Assembly (NCBI GenBank): GCA_003439945.1 | Contig: QVRM01002280.1 | Span: 27,192 to 91,191 of the forward strand | Direction: 5' to 3' | Length of the DNA stretch: 64,000 bases | From: Dermanyssus gallinae | Lineage: Eukaryota; Arthropoda; Arachnida; Mesostigmata; Dermanyssidae | Shown: positions 11,549 through 21,525 of the stretch, in pieces | How the letters are laid out: each line of letters opens with the position of its first letter | Numbering within the stretch: position 1 is the stretch's first letter | Notes under the pieces: generated by a model | Told to the model about the DNA's origin: nothing | What the model saw: only the letters and a program-made list of their open reading frames with translations | The model's database searches: none | Translations under genes and position numbers: made by a program

Positions 11549-12244
11549 GTAAGAAATGTGGAATAATGTGGAATATGAAGAAGACGGGGCGGATTGAAAG
11601 ATAGCCTTACCTAAATACGGAGCTTCTATTCCGAACAAATTGTTTATATATATCGGGCCTCAGGAGCTGACAGCGCGCCATCAGTTTCCTACCATCAGTC
11701 GGCTAAATGTTTCTCGCTGTTCAAATTCAATTGCTGGTCTAGCACTTATTTTTCTTGTTTAACTGACATACTACAATGGTTTATGGTTTTGTTTATATAT
11801 GATTTCTTTATTCAACGTGTCTATGTTAACACCTTGGAGTGAACAATTGTCTCCGGGTGAACGTGTAGTCACGGGTTCTCTAGCCCAGGTTTAGCCCAGT
11901 TACGTTTGTTGCTTGTTATGAATGTGTATTAATTAAAAGCATTACGGGCAATTTTTATTGTAGATACGAGCGAGATACTATTTGTTGGTACATATTTACA
12001 TATTACACATACTTTTAGCATTTACTATGTTGTTGTTTGCTGTCGTTTGTTTGCTGATAATTTATATGTCTCTTGCTACACATTGCGCACAGCTACAATT
12101 TTTACAGCCTCCTCAAATCGCTATGCTTGAAAAGAGTATCACAATAATATTAGAAATCCACTCGGAGGATTCTACAAGGTAGTTGTAAGTAGCATCGGTC
12201 GGTTTTCGTGTCGACTGTTGCGCTTAGGTAGACTCTGTAGGCAG
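11549..12244. other. Intron or intergenic, nothing recognised
   Basis: AT-rich sequence following the donor at 11549. No exon, RNA gene or repeat was recognised. Confidence 0.3.
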
Positions 12245-12430
12245 TCGAGCCCCCGGTGGCGTGGTGGGTGCATTGGCCTGCGCCTCGCGACCGGAGAAGA
12301 CATATACATATGTGCGCGGGTTTGAGCCCCACCGTTGCACCGATTTGTATTTATGGGAGTCCGTCTATGAAGCAATGCCAAAAGCAGATCCGTGGACGTT
12401 AAATCTAGGCTGAGGGTCAGCCCGAACAGT
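12245..12430 (+). mobile_element. tRNA-derived SINE, family S, copy 1
   Basis: The head has polymerase III box A-like sequence (GGTGGCGTGGTGGG) and box B-like sequence (GCGGGTTTGAGCCCC, about 12317-12330). It is followed by a conserved body with GGGAGTCCGTCTATGAAGCA and GGACGTTAAAT and a tail with GGGTCAGCCCGAA. The same blocks occur at 14630, 30488 (minus), 53630 and 61118, which defines the family. Confidence 0.8.
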
Positions 12431-12773
12431 TTTAGACTTTGTAGGTATTAGCCGCATCTCGCCAGCAATCGGCTGAATTCGAAGCAATTAGCCCAGGCAT
12501 ACACTGTAGAAATTAAAGACCCAGTCCCATTTAAACGTGTGACTAACACAAGAACTCATACATCAAAGGAAAATGTTCTCTCTCTAGGTAAATATGTATA
12601 TATCTACATAATGCAACTACTTGTTTACGCATATCCACTAAATTTCCATCCAGAGCAGCTAATTAACTAAACAACACCGCATGTCTAACATAAGATAAAT
12701 GAAAATCTGGAACACGAATGCGTTTCCTAGCCATTTACCGTTAAAATCGAATCTTACTTATGATGTGTTTTAC

Positions 12774-12778
<5 letters not shown>

Positions 12779-12808
<30 letters not shown>
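12779..12808. repeat. (TA)n array at foldback element border
   Basis: A pure TA run of about 15 units ends exactly where the foldback element begins. Insertion into TA, or expansion of the duplicated TA, would explain the contact. Confidence 0.9.
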
Positions 12809-12812
<4 letters not shown>

Positions 12813-13899
12813 GTTGCAGAATTTTTTTATAATAGAAATAGGGAATTGTAGAGCTCTCGTTAAAGCAAATATTTTTTCCAATGAAAAATGGTCTCTGAGA
12901 AGTCTTGTTTCGGAGTGAGAGCAAAATTACTACAATTTGTGACACTAGTGTTTTTGCCCGACATAGGAGCATAAAATGTGCTGTTGCGAGACAACCAGTC
13001 CTCCTAGAAACTACAGAAACTAAGTACACCTTCGTGTTCGTGATAAAATTCTGCTCCATCTGAAGAATATGCAAGGCCGGTCAGAAAACGCCCCATGATC
13101 GCTTATAAGAGAATTCGCCAAAAATGTAGTTCTTTATTAGCGTTCACGCCAAATACTTCAAAATCATAACCCTACAACCACTCACAGCGCTCAAAACGGA
13201 CATATTCAGCCAATGCGCATTCATGGCGATCATTTTGGCACCAAACATATGTTCATGCGAGCTGTGGTTGCGGAGAATTTACGATTTTTCGGCGGGATGT
13301 CCAGATTAAGTGCATGTAAAATGACTGTGTGGCGACGTTCACTACCGCCGACGTGTCGCGCGACAGCCGCAGCGCGTCATTTTTCATGCACTTAATCTGG
13401 ACATCCCGCCGAAAAATCGTAATTACTCCGCAACCACAGCTCGCATTGCCATACGTTTGGTATCAAAATGAAATGCGCATCATTTCGTCATGAAATGCGC
13501 ATTTGCTGAGTATGTTAGCATTGAACACGTGGGTTGTCGTAGGGTTATGATTCTGAAGTATTTGGCGTAAAAGCTAATAAAGAACTTCATTTTTGACGAA
13601 TTCTCTTTTAAACGACCGTGTCGCATCTTCTGACCGGCCTTATATACCCTTCGGAAGAAGCACTAGAAGAGAATTTTATCACGAACACGAGGGTGTGCTT
13701 AGTTTCTGACTGGTTGTCTCGCTACAGCACATTTTATGCTCCTATGTCGGGCAAAAACACTAGTGTCACAAATTGTAGTAATTTCGCTCTCACTCCGAAA
13801 CAAGACTTCTCAGAAACCATGTTCCATTGGAAAAAATATTTGCTTTAACGAGCTCTACAATTTGTATATTCTATTATAAAAAAATTCTGCAACACCCTG
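12809..13899. mobile_element. Foldback (palindromic) MITE, family F1, copy 1
   Basis: The left arm from GGGTGTTGCAGAA and the right arm ending TTCTGCAACACCCTG are inverted copies of each other for about 500 bp each, roughly 10-15% diverged. The left end has lost the terminal CA; the right end reads CCCTG followed by TATA, so the likely target is TA. The GC-rich centre (13321-13380) contains TGTCGCGCGACA and is identical, in reverse orientation, to the centre of the copy at 44849-45875. No transposase is encoded, so mobilisation would need a partner element. Confidence 0.85.
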
Positions 13900-14629
13900 T
13901 ATAGACGAACTTAACAAATTATACTAGTGTACTTACAATTACATTACAATGCGTGGATCCTAACAATATGTAGAATAGCTGAACTAGGAACCGCAAATCT
14001 TGTAAGTTATTATTTAATTTTAGGGTTACAGCGAAGTGTAATTAACTAACTACACTAGAGCTTGTGAGAAGTGCTTCCAGTCGAGCTTATGCTCGAGGCA
14101 GCCCCTCATTGTGCCCATTATTGCCGCGCTGAACCGCCAGAGATAGCCGCTGAAGTAGAAAATCCAGAGCTCTTGCGAGCCGGGAATATTTGTTGGTCTT
14201 TAGACGTTCAGCCTTACGTGCCGCGGAGCCAGCGGCAGATGCACTGGCCTCCAGGTTCGACGGGGTAATCCTGTAATTCTAATGTTCTTTATTAGTCAAA
14301 TTAATGCATGTAAACTGGCAAACAACCGTGGCCCTCATGGTTTCTCAAATGCAGGTGCCGTTTAATACCTTAATAAATATGGCATTCTCAGTTCATTATG
14401 AGAAGGTTGTTTTTAACGTCTTTTTTGTTTATAAATAACATTCTTCGCATTTTTATTACTTGTACTTGATTAGCAGAAGATAGATGCCAACAAGCAGTAC
14501 TTTTTAGTGTTTATATTTGTAGGCTTCTTCCACTCAGGGAAGAATGCATGCCTCCCAGATAATTTTGCTCTAAATAACTGACGGGTAAAGTTTCCAAAAA
14601 ATACGGTGCCTACTGCATTAGTTTCTGTC
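13900..14629. other. Unassigned stretch with a weak ORF
   Basis: A 65-codon + frame (14071-14268) follows an AG-ending pyrimidine tract but has no convincing donor and no recognised motif. Nothing else was seen. Confidence 0.3.
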
Positions 14630-14762
14630 GAGCAAGGTGTCGTGGTGTATTCGTGCGCGCCCTGCGACCGAAGAAGACAAATTGGTGCGCGGGTTTGATC
14701 TCCATCGTTGCACCTTTGTATTTAGCGGGGTTCGTCTTATGAAGTAGACGTCAAATGTTAGG
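14630..14762 (+). mobile_element. tRNA-derived SINE, family S, truncated copy 2
   Basis: It shares GTGGTGTATTCG, CGACCGAAGAAGACA, GGTGCGCGGGTTTGA and TTTGTATTTAGCGGGG with the other family S copies. The 3' body after the GACGTCAAAT equivalent is missing. Confidence 0.7.
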
Positions 14763-14812
14763 GAAAAGTAAGCCCCGAACAAGTTACCGAATTAGTTTAC
14801 ACTTCCGGCCAG

Positions 14813-15035
14813 TAATTGCTTGGCGGCTAGAGCGATTTCGAATGATGATATCTGCGAAAGTGTCCGAGAGACCTATCCAAAGCAATTGTTTGCTAAGTCT
14901 CCGTAGAGAAGAACACGCGGGTGGCAAAAGCGTTAAGGCGCTTTTCTCTGGATTTGGGCGAGGCCTCTGCTTTATCGCCACCAAGCAACGCTTTGCCTTG
15001 TGCTTCTACTTTGCGGCGTGCCTACCTACAGCCCG
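14813..15035 (+). CDS. Candidate hydrophobic exon, copy 3, TMEM135-like
   Basis: An open + frame follows a possible acceptor (ACTTCCGGCCAG, phase 1) and ends at a good donor (CCCG/GTAAGA). The peptide contains CLLSLRREEH, then VKALFSGFGRGLCFI and FALCFYFAACL. This parallels the family pattern CFL..IR..., AIIAGFLAGISMMF and a closing helix. The donor gives phase 2, which does not match the phase-1 acceptor of the next basic block (15455). Either another exon intervenes, the copy is decayed, or my frame choice at the end is wrong. A truncated SINE lies just upstream. Confidence 0.35.
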
Positions 15036-15454
15036 GTAAGACAAGTGGATACGGAAACAAAATCGTATGTCCTGGGTGTCCTTGATAGCTTTTAGCTTGT
15101 TGGGGGCTCTTCGTGAATCGGCCCGCTGTACTAAGGATTGTTTTGTGGCGGCGCGTCGCGGTATCAGCATAGGCACACGGCGGTTGATAAGACCATTGTG
15201 ACCACGTACCTCTTCGGCCAGCTGTTGGCCGCGAGTTGACGTATTTCGATTTTCCCGCTTTTTATCTTCTGCCGCTAATAGTGCCAGCCTACGCAAGCCG
15301 TTACTCAATAGGTGTTTGAGCGAGGGGGAATCGCATGCTGTGCCCAACGACGCCGCGGTGGGAAAGCGTAACGCAACTGTCTCGCTGGCTGGTCGTACTG
15401 ATGTAGTACGTACGAAACGAGTTAAACGTTTAGTTTATTGTGCTGTGCTTTCAG

Positions 15455-15580
15455 AGATCAAGACGGATGAGAAGAACGTAGCCAAGTGCGTTCCGGTTCT
15501 CGTGAAGGACAGCTCCGGCAGTCCAGGTCAGAACAAGCCCGTTGGGCTTGCAGCATTAAAGTTTGAGGCGACAAAAAGTG
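15455..15580 (+). CDS. Candidate basic exon, copy 3 (phase 1-1)
   Basis: A 126-nt open block with a strong acceptor (TTATTGTGCTGTGCTTTCAG) and a donor GTG/GTCAGT, in phase 1 on both sides. The peptide starts EIKTDEKNVAKC and ends LKFEATKSG; compare KEATKVNG at the end of the block at 1080-1235. The donor GTCAGT is weaker than the two GTAAG donors of the other copies. It is shorter than copies 1 and 2 (42 codons against 52 and 54). Confidence 0.45.
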
Positions 15581-16470
15581 GTCAGTATCGCTCTGCATAT
15601 GCACTAGAAGCAAATATGCACGAAGTGCAACGATCGTTGCTGTAGGCTGTAAGTCTAGTAGAAGCACACGGATAATAATACTGAAGCGTCGGTACGGGCC
15701 GAAAGCGTTGTCTGACATGTGTTCTGCTTTCACTGTGTAGTAGTGTGTAGTAGTATTATATTAAAGAAAATGACACTAGAAGAAATATACGTAACTGTTA
15801 GGCAGAAGAGCGCATTGTCAAGCTACATGTTACCTCAGACTAAATATTTATTTCAAACATAAACGTTGTTTGCCGTAGTGACCATAGCAGTTGCACGTTT
15901 CTGTCAAAGTAGGCCCGTACTTCATAATAATATTAATACTAATAATACTGACAGATGGTTTTGCACCGCATCTCCATTGAGACATGTGTGCTTGCCCCAG
16001 CGTAAATGTTTTCAAATGTGGTTAAACAGCTATTTAGTCATACATATAAGGTGTAGTAGAGAGAGCAGAATAAATAAACATGAACTCTCTATGCAAGCAG
16101 CCAACATAGGCTATGTAGTTGGGGAAATAGGACTGATATTGAGGCGACTGATGTGTGCTTCCTTTTGCCAGGTGATACAAATCAAGGTACCGAACATGTG
16201 TTGTTATGTGATGTAAAACTCTTGTCGCTTAGATAGGCGTCGTCGCGTTGGTTATATGGAGGTGACAAACCTGCACTCAGAATATTCGCTCAGTTTTGTT
16301 GAGCTTGCTAAGTTATCATCAAGATTCTAGATGCCGCCTGTACTCCGAGGCTGTACTGAGTTTCCCCTGCTGCGGCATCTTGCCTCACGATAACCTCTAC
16401 TACACTTTGACTTGGTGTCGTTGGAAAAGCGGTGTTTTGAGGATGCGCTGAAGGCAATACCACCAGGTGG

Positions 16471-16506
16471 TATAAAAGCAGCGATGTCAATTCTTGTCTT
16501 GTCAGT
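16471..16506 (+). promoter_or_regulatory. Possible TATA box plus initiator
   Basis: TATAAAAG at 16471-16478 is followed by TCAGT at 16502-16506, the arthropod initiator consensus. The predicted start A lies 33 bases after the first T, close to the usual spacing. No obvious long open frame follows, so it might drive a non-coding transcript or be chance. Confidence 0.3.
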
Positions 16507-17647
16507 AGCCCTTAGTTGAGAGTCTTAGTCATTGCGTTAACATCAATGTAATTTCTTCGCTCAGCTGGTGGGTTTTTTTTTTGCTAAGAGAGTAAGCTAA
16601 TCAAGTTTCCAGTAATACGCACGTGCCGGCTCTGAGCTTCAATCAAAGCTATGCCATTTACCTGAGTGCAATCGTATGCGTAGGTTGGCTGTCACATCTA
16701 TATCGTAATTATGCGTGATTATTTTCAAAACGCTAAGTTAGTCAAATGTAACTTAAGTCAGGTTCCGTAGAGCACTTCAGTCGTATTCGCCTAAGATAAA
16801 AGTAAATACGTATGCTTTATCTACTAATTGCAACACCTGCTTACTAGGGGCGTGCGTCTCTTTAGGATGACTCGCTGGGGTATAGAAATGTTTGCACATA
16901 CTACAGTGAGGTGTACTTAAGAGTGTTGTAGGTGTGTGAGAATTGGCTGGGATCGACGGACAACCAGTTTTTTAACGCCAGCAGACATGCGCTAAGCTTT
17001 ACAGGGGCGGCCCGTTCGGGCTATCAGGGACAGTCAGAAGAACGATATCTATCTACTACAGGACGTCCAACACGTAATGCATATGTACCGTTTACATGGT
17101 GCAAAGAAGGTTCATAACAGCTCATTGTACGGAGCTTAGAACGAAACCAAGTCAGCGCGTACTTTGAGATTAGACAACGGTTTCGCCGGTTGTATAAGTT
17201 CCACGCCTGATTCCTCCGTTGAGTTTTAGCCCCTTCTGAGAGCGAGGCGTCCCACTGATCAAAGTACTGCTTTTGCTTATTGGGTCAGATGATTCGACAC
17301 CGTACCCTAAGTGCACTCACAAGCGGTCTTGCCAATAGCTACGCTTCAGGTAGCCTCCGAAAGAAGTACTGGGCTCGTCACGAGGTGGCAGTCATAGTAA
17401 AATGTGTGCTTGTGCTGCTTTAGACACGCGTACTTCTTAAAAATGGCGACTAGTCTTGAACATCTATATGATTCCTAACAGTAAAAGGACGCTCTCTCGC
17501 CTAACTAATATCTGGAAATATTTATGGGGGTGCTCTTTGAGAACTGATGCCAGAAATCCTATCTTGTCACAAAGAGCCGTGATGCAATTCGAGGCAAGTT
17601 GGTCATACGGCAAACAGGACACGTCAAATAGTGACCCAGGTTTAGTG

Positions 17648-17649
<2 letters not shown>

Positions 17650-17682
<33 letters not shown>
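17650..17682. repeat. (TA)n array
   Basis: Pure AT dinucleotide run of about 16 units, 29 bp upstream of the inverted repeat at 17711. Confidence 0.9.
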
Positions 17683-17684
<2 letters not shown>

Positions 17685-17710
17685 TGAAAACAACTCAGAC
17701 GATTTATGCA

Positions 17711-17771
17711 GCACATTACTGTTCTGAAAGGTATAGCGCACATTACTATACTTTTCAGAATAGTAATGTGC
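17711..17771. repeat. 25-bp inverted repeat, 11-base loop
   Basis: GCACATTACTGTTCTGAAAG plus GTATA pairs with TATAC plus TTTTCAGAATAGTAATGTGC at 23 of 25 positions around a short loop that itself begins GCGCACATTAC. It is not part of a recognised element. Confidence 0.65.
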
Positions 17772-18125
17772 GCTTCCAGGTGGGTCGCCCAAAACGCCGA
17801 ATAATTGTGGTCGCAGCTCAGACCATAATAAGTACCCACAACGATACCCGGATATTGGTTCGTCAAAGCTTATATATAAGACCTAACTGAACCAAATCAC
17901 GTTTTTGGAGGAGGCTCGCATTAGAGCGCAACATTTGTTTGACTTACGAAAGACAACTTCTACATGGGAGCTTGGGATGCTTCGTGATAATTGGCAACAA
18001 CTTATTAAAAGGAAGTTTTAGTGACTAAATAAATCCATCCGTATGTTCTAATAAATACTTGTCTTTATAGGCAAAAATGCTCTCAAACCGTTAGCCCACA
18101 GACAATATTTATTAACACACATATA

Positions 18126-19449
18126 CAGGGTGTTCCTATTTGTGTGTCCAAAACGCTAGGGTATGGTCAAACTCGGTGAGAAAATCATTTTTGCCAATGG
18201 GTGGAAGCCGGAAAAACGTTTTGTTTAGGAGTGAGGATGAAATTTATAAAAGCAGTTATTCTGCCTTTTTTCTTCTACATAGTTGTGCAAAATCTACGTT
18301 TGCGGGAGAACCAGTCAACGCCCAAAGGAACCGATCATACCGGCGTGTTTGGCGGAAAATTCTGCACAATAAAGTATACATTACTAGCTTGCGTAGCAAA
18401 AAGCGAATAGCCAGATTAAAGAAAGTCATAAAAAGTCAAAATGTTACGTTAACGCTTTTTTGTGCAACGTCGTAATTTTTTTCCATTACGACCAAAAATG
18501 CACGTCCAAAAGACTACTCTCAGGCAATAGCAAATTTAATGCCCACTACATTCGTACCAAAGTGATGGTGCTGCGTTACGTAGTTGCCAAGTAACTAAGC
18601 TTTTTCGACAGTCATATCGAAAGCGAATGGCATGCATACTTGCATAGGGTGTATGAGAAAGTTAGGTACATATTTTGAGGTTTGGTAGAACTCAGCAAGA
18701 GAATAATTTTTTCTAATGGAAAGAGGGGGCGGAAACGTCTTGGCAAAATGCTACGGTTCTGAACGTGAAAACGTGACAGTCATAGTTGTTATGTTTCACG
18801 TTGAAGTTTTCACGTTCAGAACCGTAGCATTTTGCCAAGACGTTTCCGCCCCCTCTTTCCATTAGAAAAAATTATTCTCTTGCTGAGTTCTACCAAACCT
18901 CAAAATATGTACCTAACTTTCTCATACACCCTATGCAAGTATGCATGCCTTCGCTTTCGATATGACTGTCGAAAAAGCTTAGTTACTTGGCAACTACGTA
19001 ACGCAGCACCATCACTTTGGTACGAATGTAGTGGGCATTAAATTTGCTATTGCCTGAGAGTAGTCTTTTGGACGTGCATTTTTGGTCGTAATGGAAAAAA
19101 GTACGACGTTGCACAAAAAAGCGTTAACGTAACATTTTGACTTTTTATGACTTTATTTAATCTGGCTATTCGCTTTTTGCTACGCAAGCTAGTAATGTAT
19201 ACTTTATTGTGCAGAATTTTCCACCAAACACGCCGGTATGATCGGTTCCTTTGTGCGTTGACTGGTTCTCCCGCAAACGTAGATTTTGCACAACTATGTA
19301 GAAGAAAAAGGCAGAATAACTGCTTTTATAAATTTCATCCTCACTCCTAAACAAAACGTTTTCCCGGCTTTCACCCATTGGCAAAAATGATTTTCTCACC
19401 GAGTTTGACCATACCCTAGCGTTTTGGACACACAAATAGGAACACCCTG
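18126..19449. mobile_element. Foldback MITE, family F2, 1.3 kb palindrome
   Basis: Starts CAGGGTGTTCCTATTTGTG and ends with its reverse complement, flanked by TATA on both sides. The arms are almost identical over about 650 bp, with the centre near 18788. An inner pair, AGGGTGTATGAGAAAG at about 18646 and its complement ending near 18934, looks like the termini of a second element placed concentrically at the centre. Open frames across it (for example 18140-18475) show no transposase motif. A diverged relative lies at 29310-29790. Confidence 0.85.
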
Positions 19450-19659
19450 TATATATATATGTATATACAATAAAGGCTTGTTTTTTTTAGGTGCCCAGAT
19501 TCTATCACATTTGAAGATATGTTTTGTCATTATGTCGTCAACATCGATATAATCGGTGTTGCTATTCAGTGCACAGCAGTTTGCTGGTCTTATTACGCTG
19601 GCTCTGGTCACAATCTCTCAATAGCTTCTGTATCGTTTGTTGTCTGTGAATCACCAAAG

Positions 19660-20471
19660 GCGAAGGCGGGAGTCCACCGAGTGGGTACGGCGTGCCACTC
19701 CTGTCGCTGGAACCATTGGTGGGTCGACTGCTTTCCCCGAGTTCACCCGAGGACATGTCGAAGGCGATGAAGTCCGATGAAACAGCCGGCGGCCTGGTTA
19801 GCCGTATGCCTCCCGAGACCACCGTTTCGAAGGGGCTGACGAGCACGGACGTCGTGGCCGATCTGTTGGACTTCAAAAGCCGGGGCGTTGCCCAGGCCAA
19901 CCGCAAACCTGTGAATCCGGCCAGGGTGAACACCGATTGCGATCGGGCGGACGCAGCATTGGACTCGCGACGTCAGTGTCCGGATACCTTGCGTCAGCTG
20001 CAGCTTGAAGGCCAGCTGCCACACCTCTTGCACCCGGCATCGCCAGGCGTCAACGAGACGATGGAGTCAACGAACTGCGCCAGCGATCGGCCAAGGAGCA
20101 ACATCGCCAGAGGTGGCGTGGCGCCTCGTCCGCCGAAAACGGGCACCGATGAACCTCGAAAATCGGGCAAACGGCGTTCGTCTCAGGCGAAGACTAATGC
20201 GAAGAAAACGGCTACGGCTAGCGTCCAGAAAAAGGGCAAATCGCCTAAGCGCCGAAAGAAAAAAACCCACTCGAAGCCGCTCGACGAAGACGAGACCGAG
20301 TCGGAGAGTTCGCGTAAAAGCGCCCGGAGTCGGCAAGTCGTGTCGGGTCTGCACTCGACGCGCTCGCAGCGTGATCGGGTCATGGACAGTCTTCGAAAGA
20401 TTCATTACGCTATACCGCAACGAAGTCCTGATCAGAAGGATGCCAAGGCAAAGGGTCGTCGACGGGAATGA
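19660..20471 (+). CDS. Terminal exon of a basic, Ser/Lys/Arg-rich protein
   Basis: The longest unexplained + open frame in the window runs from a possible acceptor (TCACCAAAG, phase 1) to TGA at 20469-20471. GC content rises sharply inside and falls after the stop, and the frame has a coding-like codon pattern. An internal ATG at 19755 (context GGACATGT) is the only good start if this is a single-exon gene. The first half is mixed polar. The second half is strongly basic with nuclear-localisation-like clusters (KSGKRRSSQAK, KSPKRRKKKTHSK) and an acidic patch (DEDETESE), ending KAKGRRRE. It is probably a nuclear or nucleic-acid-associated, intrinsically disordered protein. The phase-1 acceptor would fit splicing from the basic exons upstream. 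I recognise no family. Confidence 0.6.
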
Positions 20472-20672
20472 CCAGTACTGATCTCTGAGGATGGATGCTG
20501 CATTGTGGCTGCGCGTCCCTTTCGACTAGGATGGACTTGTACAACGAGTTCGCATGAGGTCTCTGTACCAGACAGAAGGATAAGAGCCGCTAACGGCCTA
20601 CGTCTGAGTAAAATTTAACCAGCCTTTGAAACGCCATATTATCTTTATAAAATAAATCCGCTTTTGTAACGA
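20472..20672 (+). other. 3' UTR with poly(A) signal
   Basis: AATAAA at 20651-20656 lies 180 bp after the stop codon of the terminal exon, and GC content drops to background. This supports an mRNA end here. Confidence 0.5.
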
Positions 20673-21362
20673 TAGGTATGCAGATTTCAACCATGGATAA
20701 GGTTTATATTGTAATATACTGTAATCGATCTCTGATGCGTGCCTTTATATGGTACCGCAGAAGGGACATGTGCAAAAGGCCTATTGAACAATAACAGCTT
20801 TGAAATACATTGTGGTAGGGCAGCAAATAAGTAAGATGGGTATTCGAACAAATTTTCAGTTGATCCACCTGATATCTCACACCATAATCTGTGTGTAATG
20901 TGTAAACGGGTGTGAGAGCCGGTGATCTGTGCAGACACGTGACAGCGGCGAGGTCTGGTCAGAAAATGATGTATTTACATAACATTCCTCGTATCTTATT
21001 TGAGCGTATATATGCCCAGTTAATGCATTTTGTCATAATTTTTAAAGAAATAAACAGTGCTTCTCGATTGTCTTGCAAGCGGCTTGTTGTTTTGTCATTA
21101 TATACCACTTTCGATAAGCTCTCTTCGTTTAGTTTTCCTTCCAACGTACGTTATCAACGAGATAACGTACGTTTTCTCGTACGTTTTCCCGCCCGGGAAT
21201 CCGCTAAATTCGGAATCCTATTCGGAATCTAGGTAATTCGGAATTCGGAAGGAAATTCGGAAGCTAGGTAGCAAACTGCTTCGCGGAGCCTGGACGGGTA
21301 ACATACAGTGCTGAGTGTAGAGCTGTTGCTAAAGGCGCATGGAAGCATTTTCCTCGTTTCAG
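20673..21362. other. Intergenic, short palindrome and ATTCGGAA repeats
   Basis: AT-rich until 21120. It then holds a perfect 13-bp stem (21143-21173) and several copies of ATTCGGAA between 21208 and 21262. No gene was seen before the exon candidate at 21363. Confidence 0.4.
21143..21173. repeat. Perfect 13-bp stem-loop
   Basis: AACGTACGTTATC and GATAACGTACGTT surround the loop AACGA. Each arm contains the palindrome AACGTACGTT, so the stretch can also form alternative pairings. Confidence 0.7.
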
Positions 21363-21525
21363 CGCTTTTCGCCTTGACTAGGTCAATAAACGTTCCTTAC
21401 CAACTGCTGGATGCAAGGTCGGCTGCGGGCCGTCTTCAGACCTTCAGATCCTTCCAGGCGGGAAAGGCCTCTGCACACAGCTACCAGCCACCGAAGTTGG
21501 CGCTTCGACGATACCGCAAGCGCAG
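21363..21525 (+). CDS. Candidate exon, possible cassette copy 4
   Basis: Bounded by a strong acceptor (TTTTCCTCGTTTCAG) and a near-perfect donor (GCGCAG/GTAAGT). The frame is open throughout (phase 1 in, phase 2 out). The peptide begins ALFALTRSINVPYQLLDARS, continues AAGRLQTF, and ends in a very basic tail (LALRRYRKR). The first part could be a diverged version of the hydrophobic exon at 14813 (ALFSG), while the basic tail recalls the basic exons. The splice signals are better evidence than the similarity. Confidence 0.4.

Larger units (their letters stand above)
15581..18125. other. Intron or intergenic with a possible exon and promoter
   Basis: Mostly AT-rich. It holds a TATA-box candidate (16471), a 35-codon phase 1-1 open block at 17005-17109 with a weak GTTCAT donor, an inverted repeat at 17711-17771 and a TA array at 17650-17682. 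No gene is certain here. Confidence 0.4.

Noticed and set aside
18140..18475. 111-codon ORF in the foldback element considered as transposase
   Set aside because: No DDE or helix-turn-helix motif, and the same sequence is mirrored in the other arm.
20005..20481. 158-codon + ORF overlapping the terminal exon
   Set aside because: It is an out-of-frame shadow; the frame ending at 20471 has better codon pattern and an adjacent poly(A) signal.
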